This document shows, piece after piece, positions 1-9,138 of a DNA stretch of 45,448 bases. A program made the translations under genes and the position numbers. The stretch is taken from NCBI GenBank assembly GCA_011087605.1, contig JAALLE010000024.1, positions 1 to 45,448 of the forward strand, given 5' to 3'. The notes below the pieces were generated by a model that was not told the DNA's origin, did not search any database, and worked only from the letters and a program-made list of their open reading frames with translations. Position 1 is the stretch's first letter, and each line of letters begins with the position of its first letter. The DNA comes from Hyphomicrobiales bacterium (GTDB lineage: Bacteria > Pseudomonadota > Alphaproteobacteria > Rhizobiales > Rhizobiaceae).

Positions 1-1
1 C

Positions 2-52
2 GTCTGATGGGCCGTCTATAAAAGCATCAGGTTGGGGTAGCTGGGTAGTTAC
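2..52 (+). repeat. 51-bp terminal inverted repeat, left copy
   Basis: These 51 bases are the exact reverse complement of 45398-45448, the last bases of the window. Read inward from either end, both copies start GTCTGATGGG and finish GGGTAGTTAC, then the flanks diverge at once (ATTTTT here, CTAATT on the right). Read outward, the unit begins GTAACTACCC. The sharp boundary suggests either the outer end of a mobile element present at both sites or a shared k-mer junction left by the assembler. No transposase is visible inside the window. Confidence 0.9.
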
Positions 53-213
53 ATTTTTTTACTGGTTGTAGTTCGTTTTTGCGACGCTTGCGTATCGCCC
101 AACTCACCGCCGCTAACTTCTGAATTCTGTGTCGCATTTTTTACGTAGATTGCCTTCATGTCGCCCTTGATGCGTCCGCCTGTCTTTTCCTTTCCCTTTA
201 TGAATTCGGCCAT
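49..213 (-). CDS. Small hypothetical protein (54 aa)
   Basis: This open frame starts at ATG (213-211) and ends with a TAA whose bases fall inside the left terminal repeat. The product is very polar, rich in Lys, Thr, Gly and Ser, with no hydrophobic segment, and ends in TTTSKKM. It lies 31 bp downstream of the frame-shifted lipoprotein on the same strand, so it could share its transcript. An AAAGGA sequence sits about 12 bases upstream, a weak ribosome binding site. Because the stop codon is supplied by the repeat, the natural C-terminus may be different or longer. No family recognised; it may not be a gene. Confidence 0.3.
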   Translation of the reverse strand: MAEFIKGKEKTGGRIKGDMKAIYVKNATQNSEVSGGELGDTQASQKRTTTSKKM

Positions 214-244
214 ACCATTCAATTTTCCTTTATTTTAGAGGAGG

Positions 245-785
245 TTATTTGATTAGCCTTGGAGCAATTGAGTTATATATGCCTTGCGCGTTTATCATGT
301 TGGGTCGTGGTGTGCGGTTAGTGGGGATTTTGAAGATTGTAACGAAAACATCCATTCCGGGCTTGATAACCGGGATAATACTGCCGTGGTTCGTTGTGGT
401 GTTAATGCGAGCCGATCCGCTATAAATGCCGTCATAAGTGCCGCCACCGATATTGCGTTGATAAGCGCCGCTATGCCGACCATAACTGCTTACAGTGGTA
501 TTATGAGTCGTTGGAGTTGTGATGTAGCTTCTGCGTGTAGCGTCGGCAGATCCTGCTAGTGTGAAGTGAGTGGCGTTGTTGGCCAGTGCGAGTTCAGCTG
601 ACTTCAATAGGACAAAGTCCTGAATCTTCGCCATATTCAGTCCAGCCATTGCCACGGGCTTTAATGCGATAGGTGTTGTTGTATATGCGCTGGGAAGTAA
701 CACCACCGGTTAAACCCATCTCCTGGTAAGAAGTGGAACATGCGGTGAGCATGAGGAACATCATCAGAAATGTTGATTTCGTCAT
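245..785 (-). pseudogene. CC0125/CC1285-like lipoprotein, frame-shifted
   Basis: Two overlapping minus-strand frames together make one protein of about 175 aa. The first, from ATG at 785, gives a lipoprotein signal with lipobox LTAC (Cys16) and then RIKARGNGWTEYGE before drifting to a stop near 594. The second frame picks up with KIQDFVLLKSAELALANNAT and runs to the stop at 245. Joined, they match what I recall of the CC0125/CC1285 lipoprotein family: a 'RGNG' strand, then a 'DFxLLRAAELT' helix, then a low-complexity Thr/Ser tail. The shift lies around 622-645. It could be a real mutation or a sequencing error; I see no slippery heptamer to support programmed frameshifting. Function of the family is unknown; the site would be the inner or outer membrane. 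Confidence 0.6.
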
Positions 786-831
786 TACAGTTGTTTCTTC
801 TTAAATGTGTTTGGTGGATCGAATGGTTCTG

Positions 832-1008
832 TCAGGATGGGGGCAAGCCGTTTTCAGTGAGTTTATTGACCAAGCCGGCCGGCCAAGTCTGGTCGAACAG
901 CAATTGCCAATAATCATAGGGCAGCTGTTGGGCGGTTAACACGGCACAAATATACGTTCTGGCTTCAGCCAGCCGTCCTCAAGCCACCGCCAAGATCGGT
1001 GCAGCCAT
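832..1008 (-). pseudogene. Short ORF interrupted by in-frame TGA
   Basis: From ATG at 1008 the frame reads eight sense codons (AAPILAVA), then TGA (981-979), then 48 open codons to a TGA at 832. The downstream part, with GRLAEARTYICAVL and YDYWQLLFDQTW, has a protein-like composition of aromatic and hydrophobic residues. It therefore looks like a remnant of a gene disrupted by a nonsense change, or the tail of a lost gene. There is no clear ribosome binding site and no family that I recognise. It could also be chance. The rest of 786-1147 holds nothing else I can support. Confidence 0.3.
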
Positions 1009-1147
1009 ATGAATCTAAATATTAAAATGGGATCGCCAAGAATGCGCGACGAGACAATTCACCGGGGAATTGTGGCGGCAGTTCCGACTTTTTTAGGGCG
1101 GCTCTCGTTATGTCCTTGAGACAATCAGGGCCTTGTCGAGCTGGAGA

Positions 1148-2299
1148 TTACTCCAGCTCAATGACCTGAATCTTCTTGCTCTCAAATCCCAGCGCAATGT
1201 CACCGCGCTTCAGTTCCAGCGCCTGATTGCCAAACAGTTCGCGGCGCCAGCCCTGCATGGCAGCAACATCAGCGTCGTCGTCAGCGGCAATTTTTTCGAG
1301 ATCATCTGTCGTTGCGATGATTTTGGCGGCGACACCGTTTTGTTCGGCGACCACTTTCAGCAAAACTTTCAACAATTCAGTAGCCGCTGCGGTACCTTCA
1401 GGTGAGCGGCTGGGTCGCGGTACTTTTGGCAGGTTTTCAGCAGGAATTTCCATCGCAGTAGCGACAACATCCAGCAGACCTTCCGCATGCCGGGATCCTT
1501 CAAAACCTTTCGGCACAGCCCGCAGTCGACCCAATGCCTGCTTGTCACCTGGGTGTTGTTGGGCAATCTCGTATATCGCGTCGTCTTTCATCACCCGCCC
1601 GCGTGGAACATTTCGCTCGCGCGCTTCCGTCTCCCGCCACTGGGCAACTGCCTGCATGACCGCCAGGTCCTGTGGTTTTCGCACCCGCATTTTCAACCGG
1701 GTCCAGGCCTTCTCAACCGGCAGGTCGTAGGTCTCTTCGCTGGTCAGTACCTTCATTTCCTCATCAACCCAAAAACTGCGCTGCTTTTCTTCCAGTTTCT
1801 GTTTGAGATGCTGGTAAACATCGCGAAGGTGAGTCACATCAGCCAGCGCGTAATTCAGTTGTTTTTCGGTCAACGGACGGCGTGCCCAGTCGGTGAACCG
1901 CGATGATTTGTCGATCTGGCCACCAGTAATCTTGGATACCAGCAGGTTATAGGCGATTGAATCGCCATACCCGCAAACCATCGCAGCAACCTGACTGTCA
2001 AATAATGGACGTGGTATCAGGCCGCCGAGATTATGGACAATCTCCACATCCTGACGGGCCGCGTGGAACACTTTTACCACACTTTCTTCTGCCATCAGGT
2101 CAAAAAACGGTTTCAGGTCAATGCCATCGGCCATCGGGTCGACGATGCACTCGTCTTCGGGGCCGGCGATCTGGATAAGGCACAAAATAGGCCAGAATGT
2201 TGTTTCGCGCAGGAATTCGGTATCAACGGTCACATAATCGTGCCGGGCAAATTCTGTACATGTTGCTGCAAGTTCAGCAGTGTCGGTAATAATTTTCAT
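1148..2299 (-). CDS. rnd: Ribonuclease D
   Basis: A 3'-5' exoribonuclease of the DEDD family that trims the 3' ends of tRNA precursors and other stable RNAs in the cytoplasm. The N-terminal exonuclease domain shows the first catalytic pair in TVDTEFLRE (Asp26, Glu28), a second acidic site in AARQDVEIVH and the last in ADVTHLRDVY. A HRDC-type domain follows (roughly residues 205-285). Length is 383 aa from ATG at 2299, where the usual MKIITDTAEL start lies. A TTG at 2329 behind AGAGG is possible and would add ten residues. It lies 44 bp downstream of the MFS gene on the same strand, so the two may be co-transcribed. Identification is secure; the exact start is less so. Confidence 0.93.
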   Translation of the reverse strand: MKIITDTAELAATCTEFARHDYVTVDTEFLRETTFWPILCLIQIAGPEDECIVDPMADGIDLKPFFDLMAEESVVKVFHAARQDVEIVHNLGGLIPRPLFDSQVAAMVCGYGDSIAYNLLVSKITGGQIDKSSRFTDWARRPLTEKQLNYALADVTHLRDVYQHLKQKLEEKQRSFWVDEEMKVLTSEETYDLPVEKAWTRLKMRVRKPQDLAVMQAVAQWRETEARERNVPRGRVMKDDAIYEIAQQHPGDKQALGRLRAVPKGFEGSRHAEGLLDVVATAMEIPAENLPKVPRPSRSPEGTAAATELLKVLLKVVAEQNGVAAKIIATTDDLEKIAADDDADVAAMQGWRRELFGNQALELKRGDIALGFESKKIQVIELE

Positions 2300-2343
2300 G
2301 CGCGCGGTATAAACGCGGTCTGGCGCCAAAGCCAGCCTCTATT

Positions 2344-3576
2344 TTAATGATCTTTCTTGCTGCGCGCTCTTACCAATCGTTGCATCACCGGAGAGGTGCG
2401 TAACAACATTCGAAACGGCCCGCGGCTGTGGAGCGGCACGGCCTTGCGTTGGCGCATGCGCCACAACGTCATGATCACCAGACTTCCATGTACAATGCTG
2501 GTGAATGTAAACAGTGACGAGGGGCCAAACAGGTTGAGCATCAGGGATGATGCGGGTGGACCAACTGTCGCGCCGAGGCCATAAAAGAACATCAGTCCGG
2601 CCGCCAGCAGCACGTATTGATCCTGGGTCGCGCGATCGTTGGCGTGGGCAGCAGACAGCGAATATAAAGGCAGCGAAAATGCCCCAAAAAGGAATGTTCC
2701 CACATAAACCAGCGCCAGATTGTCTCCGGCGATCAGCGACAGGAACAGACCTGAAAATACAGCGCCTGAAGTGGCGGCAATCAATATCCAGCGCCGATCG
2801 TATCGGTCTAACAACAGCCCCAATGGATATTGCAACACGGCACCACCGATGACGCCAAGACTGATGAAGGTTGCAACGCTGGAGAGCGACAGTCCGATGG
2901 ATTCTGCATAAAGCGGGCCAACATATCGAAAGGCAGCGTTGGTCATGCCAATGGCAATGCAACCCAGACTGGCGAGTGGGGAAATGATCCAGATCGCTCT
3001 GACATCGAACTTTACGACTTCCGGAGCCTTGGGCTTTGATCTGTCACCAATTGCGACCGGAACCAGCGACAGGCAGATCATCAGCGTCATGATACCGAAG
3101 ATCGTGAAGCCATCGGTGCCGAAAATCGGCATCAGGAATTGCGCACCCGCCACCACGACAATGTCCAGCACGCGATAAAACGCCATCACCTTGCCGCGAT
3201 CCTGATTGGAGATGCCGGAGTTCAGCCAGCTTTCAATGGTGGTGAACAATCCGGAAAAACAAACGCCGATCACCAATCGAGATGCCATCCAGCAATAGGG
3301 ATCGATGATCAACACCAAAAACAGTGTTGCGCAGGAGGCGAGGGCGGCGAGCGCTGCAAATGTGCGAATATGTCCGACTTCATGCAATAGACGCGGCACG
3401 GTGATGCATCCGATGAGAAAGCCGATAAAATAAGTCGTGCCCATCCAGCCGATTTGCCCGGCCCCCATTCCCTCCTGAGCACCACGTACGGCGATCAGAG
3501 TACTGAACAAGCCATTGCCTGCCAGAAGCAGGCCGGCGGCCATGAGCAAAGGTATTAAGGGGCGAATCGCGGACAT
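2344..3576 (-). CDS. MFS transporter, YcaD-like
   Basis: A 410-aa integral membrane protein with the twelve hydrophobic segments of the major facilitator superfamily. It begins MSAIRPLIPLLMAAGLLLAG, and the loop after TM2 carries RLLHEVGHIRTFA. The cytoplasmic motif LGLLLDRYDRRW in the second half is the MFS motif A equivalent. The overall pattern resembles YcaD-type transporters, whose substrates are unknown. The last 30 residues are basic (MRQRKAVPLHSRG onward), as expected for a cytoplasmic tail. It reads away from aspS, sharing the 303-bp region between them, and lies just upstream of rnd. Substrate cannot be told from sequence. Confidence 0.85.
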   Translation of the reverse strand: MSAIRPLIPLLMAAGLLLAGNGLFSTLIAVRGAQEGMGAGQIGWMGTTYFIGFLIGCITVPRLLHEVGHIRTFAALAALASCATLFLVLIIDPYCWMASRLVIGVCFSGLFTTIESWLNSGISNQDRGKVMAFYRVLDIVVVAGAQFLMPIFGTDGFTIFGIMTLMICLSLVPVAIGDRSKPKAPEVVKFDVRAIWIISPLASLGCIAIGMTNAAFRYVGPLYAESIGLSLSSVATFISLGVIGGAVLQYPLGLLLDRYDRRWILIAATSGAVFSGLFLSLIAGDNLALVYVGTFLFGAFSLPLYSLSAAHANDRATQDQYVLLAAGLMFFYGLGATVGPPASSLMLNLFGPSSLFTFTSIVHGSLVIMTLWRMRQRKAVPLHSRGPFRMLLRTSPVMQRLVRARSKKDH

Positions 3577-3879
3577 GATCTAGAATTAGATTTGGTGCTG
3601 CCCTATGCCTCTGCTCATTAAGGCCCAAGCGATAGTCCTAAAGGCGACGTCCATGAGATTGGAATGTCGGATTTGCGTTGCCCAGCCGTGTGTTGACAAA
3701 ACACCGGCTGCCTTGCGAGACCCGGCGACAGCGGTTCATATCCTTCACAACCGCCGATGGAATGTTGCAGTTGAACACTCAAACCTTGACTTTCTTGGCC
3801 TTCCATGGCCAAACCCGCGCAAATATTTCGCGCTTGCCTCCCAGGCGCAGCAAACTCCAAATTTTCGCAGGAAACCACC
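3577..3879. promoter_or_regulatory. Divergent intergenic region MFS / aspS
   Basis: This 303-bp non-coding stretch separates two divergent genes and must hold both promoters. A sigma70-like candidate for aspS is TTGACT (3786-3791), 17 bases, then CCAAAC (3809-3814), with a poor -10. TTGGCC-6-GGCCAA (3795-3812) is a small inverted repeat overlapping it. GTGTTgacaaAACAC (near 3691-3705) is another short hairpin. No T-box leader or other known riboswitch is seen. No gene is supported here. Confidence 0.4.
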
Positions 3880-5667
3880 ATGCATCGCTACCGTAGCCAT
3901 TCTTGTGCCGATCTTCGTTCGAGCGACGTTGGCCAAGCCATTCGTTTGTCTGGATGGGTGCACCGGGTTCGTGACCATGGTGGGGTCCTGTTTATCGATC
4001 TGCGTGACCATTATGGCGTGACCCAGATCGTCATTGACCCGGACTCTGACGGATTTGCAATCGCCGAAGCCGTGCGTTCCGAATGGGTGATCCGCCTCGA
4101 TGGCGATGTTAAGGCACGTTCGCAGGACACGGTGAATTCGGAGCTGCCTACTGGTGAGATCGAAGTTTATGCCCGCCAGATAGAAGTATTGTCAAAGGCT
4201 CTGGAATTGCCGCTGCCTGTCTTTGGGGAACTGGATTATCCCGAAGACATTCGCCTGAAATATCGCTTCCTCGACCTGCGTCGCGAGACTTTGCACAACA
4301 ATATCATGAAACGTATGGCGATCATCGCTGATATGCGCACGCGGATGAACAGCGCCGGGTTCAACGAGTTTTCAACGCCTATTCTGACCGCTTCTTCGCC
4401 GGAAGGCGCGCGGGACTTTTTGGTGCCCAGCCGCATTCATCCCGGTCAGTTCTATGCTCTGCCTCAGGCGCCACAGCAGTACAAACAGCTGATCATGATG
4501 TCCGGATTTGACCGCTATTTTCAGATTGCTCCATGCTTTCGTGATGAAGACCCACGGGCCGACCGTCTGCCGGGCGAATTTTATCAGCTCGACCTGGAGA
4601 TGAGTTTTGTTGAGCAGGAAGACGTACTTACAACCATGGAGCCGGTGATTACCGAGGTGTTTGAAGCTTTTGCTGATGGCAAGAAAGTTGCCAAAGACTG
4701 GCCGCGCATTGGTTACAAGGAAGCCATTCGCCGCTACGGCACCGACAAGCCCGATCTGCGCAACCCGATTGAAATGCAAAATGTCACGGAGCATTTCCGC
4801 GGATCCGGATTTAAAGTCTTTGCGGGAATGATCGACAGCGACCCAAATGTTGAAGTCTGGGCAATTCCAACAAAAGGCGCCGGCAGCCGCAAGTCGTGTG
4901 ACCGCATGAATTCCTGGGCTCAGGCACAGGGGCAGCCCGGCATGGGGTATATTTTCTGGCGCGAACTTGAAGGCAAATTCGACGCCGCCGGCCCGATCGC
5001 CAAAAATATCGGTGAGGAACGAACTGAAGCCATGCGCAAGCAGCTGGGCCTTGAGCTCGGGGATGCCGTCTTCTTTGCCGCGGGTGATCCTGCAAAGTTT
5101 GCTTCATTTGCGGGCGAAGCCAGAACCAAGGCAGGTGAGGACAACGACCTGATCAATCAGGACGCGTTTGAATTTTGCTGGATTGTCGATTTCCCGTTTT
5201 ATGAATGGGATGAAGAAAACAAGAAGGTGGAATTTGGCCACAATCCGTTTTCGATGCCCAAGGGTGGCATGGAGGCGCTGGAAAACGAGGATCCGCTCAG
5301 CATCGATGCCATGCAATATGATATGGTCTGTAACGGTTTTGAAATTGCTTCTGGTGGCATCCGCAACCATTTGCCGGAAACCATGGTCAAGGCGTTCGAA
5401 ATTACCGGCCTGTCTCAGGAAGTTGTTGAAGAGCGGTTTGGTGGACTTTACCGGGCATTTCAATATGGCGCACCACCCCATGGTGGCATGGCCGCCGGGG
5501 TGGATCGCATCGTGATGTTGCTATGTGGTGTCAAGAACCTGCGTGAAATCACCATGTTCCCAATGAACCAGCAGGCCAAAGACCTGTTGATGGGCGCGCC
5601 GGGTGAGGTCGACAAGCCGCAGTTGAAGGATCTGCATTTGCGTCTCAATCTGCCCAGAGAAACTTGA
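3880..5667 (+). CDS. aspS: Aspartate-tRNA ligase
   Basis: Class II aminoacyl-tRNA synthetase that charges tRNA-Asp, and in many bacteria lacking AsnRS also tRNA-Asn. The product is 595 aa from ATG 3880, which follows GCAGGAAACC; the open frame extends upstream but the family starts at [19 protein letters not shown]. The OB-fold anticodon-binding domain occupies about residues 15-105 ([22 protein letters not shown]). Class II motif 2 is [10 protein letters not shown] near residue 220, a bacterial GAD insertion covers the middle, and motif 3 is [14 protein letters not shown] near 535. It is a single-copy housekeeping gene, divergent from the MFS gene. Whether it is discriminating cannot be judged without knowing if asnS exists elsewhere. 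Confidence 0.97.
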   Translation: MHRYRSHSCADLRSSDVGQAIRLSGWVHRVRDHGGVLFIDLRDHYGVTQIVIDPDSDGFAIAEAVRSEWVIRLDGDVKARSQDTVNSELPTGEIEVYARQIEVLSKALELPLPVFGELDYPEDIRLKYRFLDLRRETLHNNIMKRMAIIADMRTRMNSAGFNEFSTPILTASSPEGARDFLVPSRIHPGQFYALPQAPQQYKQLIMMSGFDRYFQIAPCFRDEDPRADRLPGEFYQLDLEMSFVEQEDVLTTMEPVITEVFEAFADGKKVAKDWPRIGYKEAIRRYGTDKPDLRNPIEMQNVTEHFRGSGFKVFAGMIDSDPNVEVWAIPTKGAGSRKSCDRMNSWAQAQGQPGMGYIFWRELEGKFDAAGPIAKNIGEERTEAMRKQLGLELGDAVFFAAGDPAKFASFAGEARTKAGEDNDLINQDAFEFCWIVDFPFYEWDEENKKVEFGHNPFSMPKGGMEALENEDPLSIDAMQYDMVCNGFEIASGGIRNHLPETMVKAFEITGLSQEVVEERFGGLYRAFQYGAPPHGGMAAGVDRIVMLLCGVKNLREITMFPMNQQAKDLLMGAPGEVDKPQLKDLHLRLNLPRET

Positions 5668-5733
5668 ACTAATTTCGAAAAAATGCGTTTTGATTTCCGC
5701 AACTGGTTCAGTTGGGTGGTTGAACAATTGACG

Positions 5734-6324
5734 ATGGTACGTTTGGCAAGGATATTTGGTTCCGCGTTGGCTTGCGCCAGCGCCGTTGCCTTATCGGCTT
5801 GTGTTAATCAGGCGAACACCGATAATCCATTTCGCAGTTTTACCATAACCGAAGATCAATTGGAGACGGCGGCGAGCACTGGGCGACCATTTGTCAAAAA
5901 TCGTTTGGGACAGTTGCAGACCATCCGTCCTATCGATTTTCATACCCAGCAGTTCGGGCGGGTCAGAATATTGTCGAAATTTGTGTCGGACGGGTCTTCG
6001 CGTCCATTTGACAGCGACTTTGGCTCCAATATGGCCGCATTGCTGCACGACGCACTCTATCGTGGCGCACCACAATTGACTTTCCCCGATGGCTACCCGG
6101 GGCGGTGGACGAGAAAACAAGCTGACCAGGCCTATTGTTTGCAATTGCAAAGACAAAATGCAGGCGAACTGACCCAGCAGGTCAATTGTCGCAGCGTGGA
6201 CACGTTGGGGATGAGCATTGTTGCGTGGAACTTCCACCAAACAAGCCGTGAGGCCTATTGGGAGAGACGCACTGGATTCAATCTGCAACGGCGCATAAAC
6301 CGGTTTACCAATGCGCCCATTTAG
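5734..6324 (+). CDS. Hypothetical lipoprotein
   Basis: From ATG 5734 the 196-aa product starts MVRLARIFGSALACASAVAL followed by SAC, a normal lipoprotein signal with the lipidated residue at Cys23. The open frame allows an earlier ATG at 5683, but that would put 17 residues ahead of the signal, so I prefer 5734. The mature part is soluble, with several Trp and Arg residues and two Cys (in AYCLQLQ and NCRSVD) that could form a disulfide. It lies 66 bp after aspS and may be read through from it. I do not recognise the family; an envelope location is the only inference. Confidence 0.65.
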   Translation: MVRLARIFGSALACASAVALSACVNQANTDNPFRSFTITEDQLETAASTGRPFVKNRLGQLQTIRPIDFHTQQFGRVRILSKFVSDGSSRPFDSDFGSNMAALLHDALYRGAPQLTFPDGYPGRWTRKQADQAYCLQLQRQNAGELTQQVNCRSVDTLGMSIVAWNFHQTSREAYWERRTGFNLQRRINRFTNAPI

Positions 6325-6390
6325 CAGGCATGGTTTTTGGCTTCGCAGCCTTTGAGTTGACGCCATCAGTCATTGCGTTACTCAGCTTCG

Positions 6391-6990
6391 ATGAGCACAT
6401 TTGCCGTCGCAATTTTCTTCTTGTTGATCACACCGGGGCCGGGTGTTTTGTCTCTTGCTGGGGTTGGCTCGGCCTATGGATATCGTGCCGGCTGGGCCTA
6501 TGGAACCGGCTTGTTCTTTGGTTCCAACGCGGTGCTGCTGGCTGCGGCTACGGGCTTGGCGGCGCTGTTTTTAGCTGATGAGCGCATCCGTCTGGTTTTT
6601 ACATTTTTGTCAACCGCATACCTGCTCTACATGGCGGCAAAAATTGCCTTTGCCGGGTCGAAAATTGCATTTATTCAATCGACCAGACCACCTGGATTTT
6701 GGGGAGGCATTGCACTTCAGATAATCAACCCCAAAGCCTATGTGGTTGGCACCTTTGTCTTTTCCAATTTCTCAATCTGGCCCGACAGCCTGTTGGTGGA
6801 AGTGATCATCAAACTGCTGATCCTGAATGCGATCTGGATACCCATCCACATTTTATGGATGGCGGCTGGTGTCACAATTAATCGACTGACGCTGGCACAC
6901 AGTACTCAACGCATGATAAATATGGGCATGGCGGCGGCAATGCTGCTGGTTGTCGGTATTGCTATGTGGTCGACCCTGTTCAGCAATTAG
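6391..6990 (+). CDS. LysE/RhtB family amino-acid exporter
   Basis: A 199-aa membrane protein with about six hydrophobic helices. The hallmark LITPGPGVLSLAGVGSAYG sits at the N-terminus, as in LysE/RhtB exporters that move amino acids or related metabolites out of the cell. A second family motif, ALQIINPKAYVV, begins near residue 110. The start is ATG 6391 (MSTFAVAIFF); an in-frame TTG at 6373 is less likely. It is convergent with ogt, with 18 bp between the stop codons. The substrate cannot be predicted. Confidence 0.85.
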   Translation: MSTFAVAIFFLLITPGPGVLSLAGVGSAYGYRAGWAYGTGLFFGSNAVLLAAATGLAALFLADERIRLVFTFLSTAYLLYMAAKIAFAGSKIAFIQSTRPPGFWGGIALQIINPKAYVVGTFVFSNFSIWPDSLLVEVIIKLLILNAIWIPIHILWMAAGVTINRLTLAHSTQRMINMGMAAAMLLVVGIAMWSTLFSN

Positions 6991-7008
6991 CTCACTGCAC
7001 CAACTAGA

Positions 7009-7482
7009 TTAAAGAAGATAGGGAAATCCGTCTTCCAGTTTGAGCAGTTCTATTTTTCGCTCAACCCCGCCTTCGCCCGAATATCCACCCAATCCATTGG
7101 CTGCCAGAACCCGGTGGCAGGGGATGATGATGGGGATCGAATTGGCACCACAGGCATTGCCTACAGGCTGCCCATAGGTGTCCAGTTTGGCAGCAATTTC
7201 GCCATAGGTGGTTGTTGCTCCATAGGGAATGGCCAACATGGCCTGGCAGACTGACTGCTGGAATTCATCACCTTTCGGCCTCAGTGGCAGGTCAAATTCC
7301 TGCAGTTCCTTGGCAAAATAGGCGGCCAGTTGCTCGGCAGCCCGTCGCAATGTAGCGGTCTCCCGAGACCGTTCGGGTGCCCGCCAGTCAATTGCCACAA
7401 TAGCCCCGTCTGCCTCGCAAACGCTCAGCGGCCCGAATGGACTGTCTACTGCCATTGCCGCCGCAGGAGATTGTTGAGCCAT
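7009..7482 (-). CDS. ogt: Methylated-DNA-protein-cysteine methyltransferase
   Basis: Suicide repair protein that takes alkyl groups from O6-alkylguanine (and O4-alkylthymine) onto its own cysteine. The active-site box IIIPCHRVLAANGLGGYSGE near the C-terminus is intact, and the helix-turn-helix before it reads GATTTYGEIAAKLDTYGQPV. About 157 aa from ATG 7482, preceded by GGATAGGG; an ATG at 7494 is also in frame. It starts 20 bp (or 8 bp) after the stop of the secreted protein gene on the same strand, so the two probably share a transcript. The N-terminal domain is short, as in Ogt rather than Ada. Confidence 0.9.
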   Translation of the reverse strand: MAQQSPAAAMAVDSPFGPLSVCEADGAIVAIDWRAPERSRETATLRRAAEQLAAYFAKELQEFDLPLRPKGDEFQQSVCQAMLAIPYGATTTYGEIAAKLDTYGQPVGNACGANSIPIIIPCHRVLAANGLGGYSGEGGVERKIELLKLEDGFPYLL

Positions 7483-7502
7483 ATCCCTATCCAAATTGCG
7501 GG

Positions 7503-8987
7503 TTAGCGGGCGGTAACTTGAAGATTGATCATGTTGGGAATCTGAGTCGGGTCGCTCTGACTGGCCATCACGACATTGACGATGGAAACCGGTTCTGCAG
7601 GCTCGGCGCGCACGCTGAGTGACCCTTTTTCTGTCAAAAACTTACCAATGGCAGAAGTCACCATTTCGGTCAGACCCGGCATGTTTAGTCCACCCATACC
7701 CATGCCAATCATCATCGGTGCGCCAGCGGCCAGCTGGTCGCCGGTGGTTCCCATCTGCTTGGCCTGGAAATCGAGGATTTTGCCGGTTAGCGACCTGTCC
7801 TCCAGTTCAATGCCAAAAGATTCCAATTTGACACCGCTCAATTCAGCAAGCATCGGTCCAAATACTTCCATCTGGTTCTTACCGCTTGCAATTTCCATCT
7901 GCGCTTGGGCGAATTTCTGTGCGACTTCAGCGGTATATCCAGAAATAGCGTAATCGATATACAGATTGAACATTTCCTGCAGCTTGATAGACGTGTCATA
8001 GACCGCAGCGCGGCCTGTGGTGGGATTATAGGTACCCACGCCGGTCATTGAGCCTTCAACCTTGTCGTAACCCATTTCAGAAAATACAACCTGGGCACTG
8101 GGATCAGGGATGGCTTTCAAATTGATGTACAGGCCGGTCATATCCGATTTGGACTCGATCGTTCCCTCAGCATCTGGCGGAGAGATCGTGCCGACAATAT
8201 TATCAAGCCTGAATACTTCCTGATCCTCAAGCGAAGCTTGAATGCCGTTTATCGACATGGCCGAATAAATTTTCATCCAGTCAAATACCGTGGCATTGAT
8301 TGTACTTGGAAAGTTGACTTTGGCGAGGCTGAGGGAATCCATTCCAAATTTAACATTCTGCCCGGAGTCAACTTGTCCCGTGCCACTCAGTCCGGCAATT
8401 GTGAACTGGTCGAATGTTAGCGGTGCTGCAGCTTCTCCTGCCGCCTCGTCCATCTGTTCAGGAACATAGCGATAGTCCAATGGCATATCAGCATTTGTCA
8501 TCACAATGGAATCGAGTGTAAATCTCACCTTATCGTCGGTTAATGCAATTCCGTTCACAGAGAAGTTGCCAAAACGAATCCGTTGCCGTTTTTCTTCCGC
8601 CGTCAACCCGTCTTCCCAGATGCCGCTGGGCCAGTCTCCATCTGACGAACCTACAGCCGCAATGGCGACATTGCCTTCGTTTTTCGTCTTACCCTGAATA
8701 TCAACCATGGAGATTGTATCGTAGGTCAGGCGTCCGTTGACGTCCTGTAGATTGCGAACAGAAATGGTTTTGATTGTCGTTACCTTGCCCGCGTCGTATT
8801 CGACATTGACGTCCATAAGTGTGAAGGAACTGGTGTCCTGCTCGGTGATTGTGCCCCAGGTAATTTTTGTTCCCTCAACACCGGCCAGGGCCACAAGTTG
8901 ATCGAGCAATTGTTTTCCTTCTGCGGCATATAGCTGGGTGCTGCCAAGAAGCAGCGATGCGGTCAGTGTGGCGGTGCGAATATACAT
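7503..8987 (-). CDS. Large secreted protein of unknown function
   Basis: A 494-aa product with a cleavable signal peptide, MYIRTATLTASLLLGSTQLYAAEG, cut after YAA. ATG 8987 has AGGATTTTTGACC just upstream; 28 further codons upstream are open but lack a signal. The mature protein is acidic, rich in beta-type repeats of the form 'F.(L/V).S/G.....' and contains internal similar stretches (FRLDNIVGTISP, VRFTLDSIVMTN, VKFGMDSLSLAK). Such repeats suggest a beta-helical or AsmA-like periplasmic fold, but I cannot name a family. A Met/Gly-rich segment lies at GAPMMIGMGMGGLNMPG. It is divergent from parC and followed closely by ogt. Confidence 0.75.
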   Translation of the reverse strand: MYIRTATLTASLLLGSTQLYAAEGKQLLDQLVALAGVEGTKITWGTITEQDTSSFTLMDVNVEYDAGKVTTIKTISVRNLQDVNGRLTYDTISMVDIQGKTKNEGNVAIAAVGSSDGDWPSGIWEDGLTAEEKRQRIRFGNFSVNGIALTDDKVRFTLDSIVMTNADMPLDYRYVPEQMDEAAGEAAAPLTFDQFTIAGLSGTGQVDSGQNVKFGMDSLSLAKVNFPSTINATVFDWMKIYSAMSINGIQASLEDQEVFRLDNIVGTISPPDAEGTIESKSDMTGLYINLKAIPDPSAQVVFSEMGYDKVEGSMTGVGTYNPTTGRAAVYDTSIKLQEMFNLYIDYAISGYTAEVAQKFAQAQMEIASGKNQMEVFGPMLAELSGVKLESFGIELEDRSLTGKILDFQAKQMGTTGDQLAAGAPMMIGMGMGGLNMPGLTEMVTSAIGKFLTEKGSLSVRAEPAEPVSIVNVVMASQSDPTQIPNMINLQVTAR

Positions 8988-9138
8988 GGTCAAAAATCCT
9001 GGAATCGGGGCTTGGGGATTAATATTACTGCAGGACAATCCTAACGAAAGTGAGGAAGCGCACAAGATCACCGGGCAATAAGCGTTAAATAGTTAGCTGG
9101 TTCTTGTCGCATTCACTCAAATTCGCTATCGGCAGCCT

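Noticed and set aside
284-559. Plus-strand ORF over the lipoprotein region
   Set aside because: It is antisense to the better-supported lipoprotein frames and has no ribosome binding site or family-like sequence.
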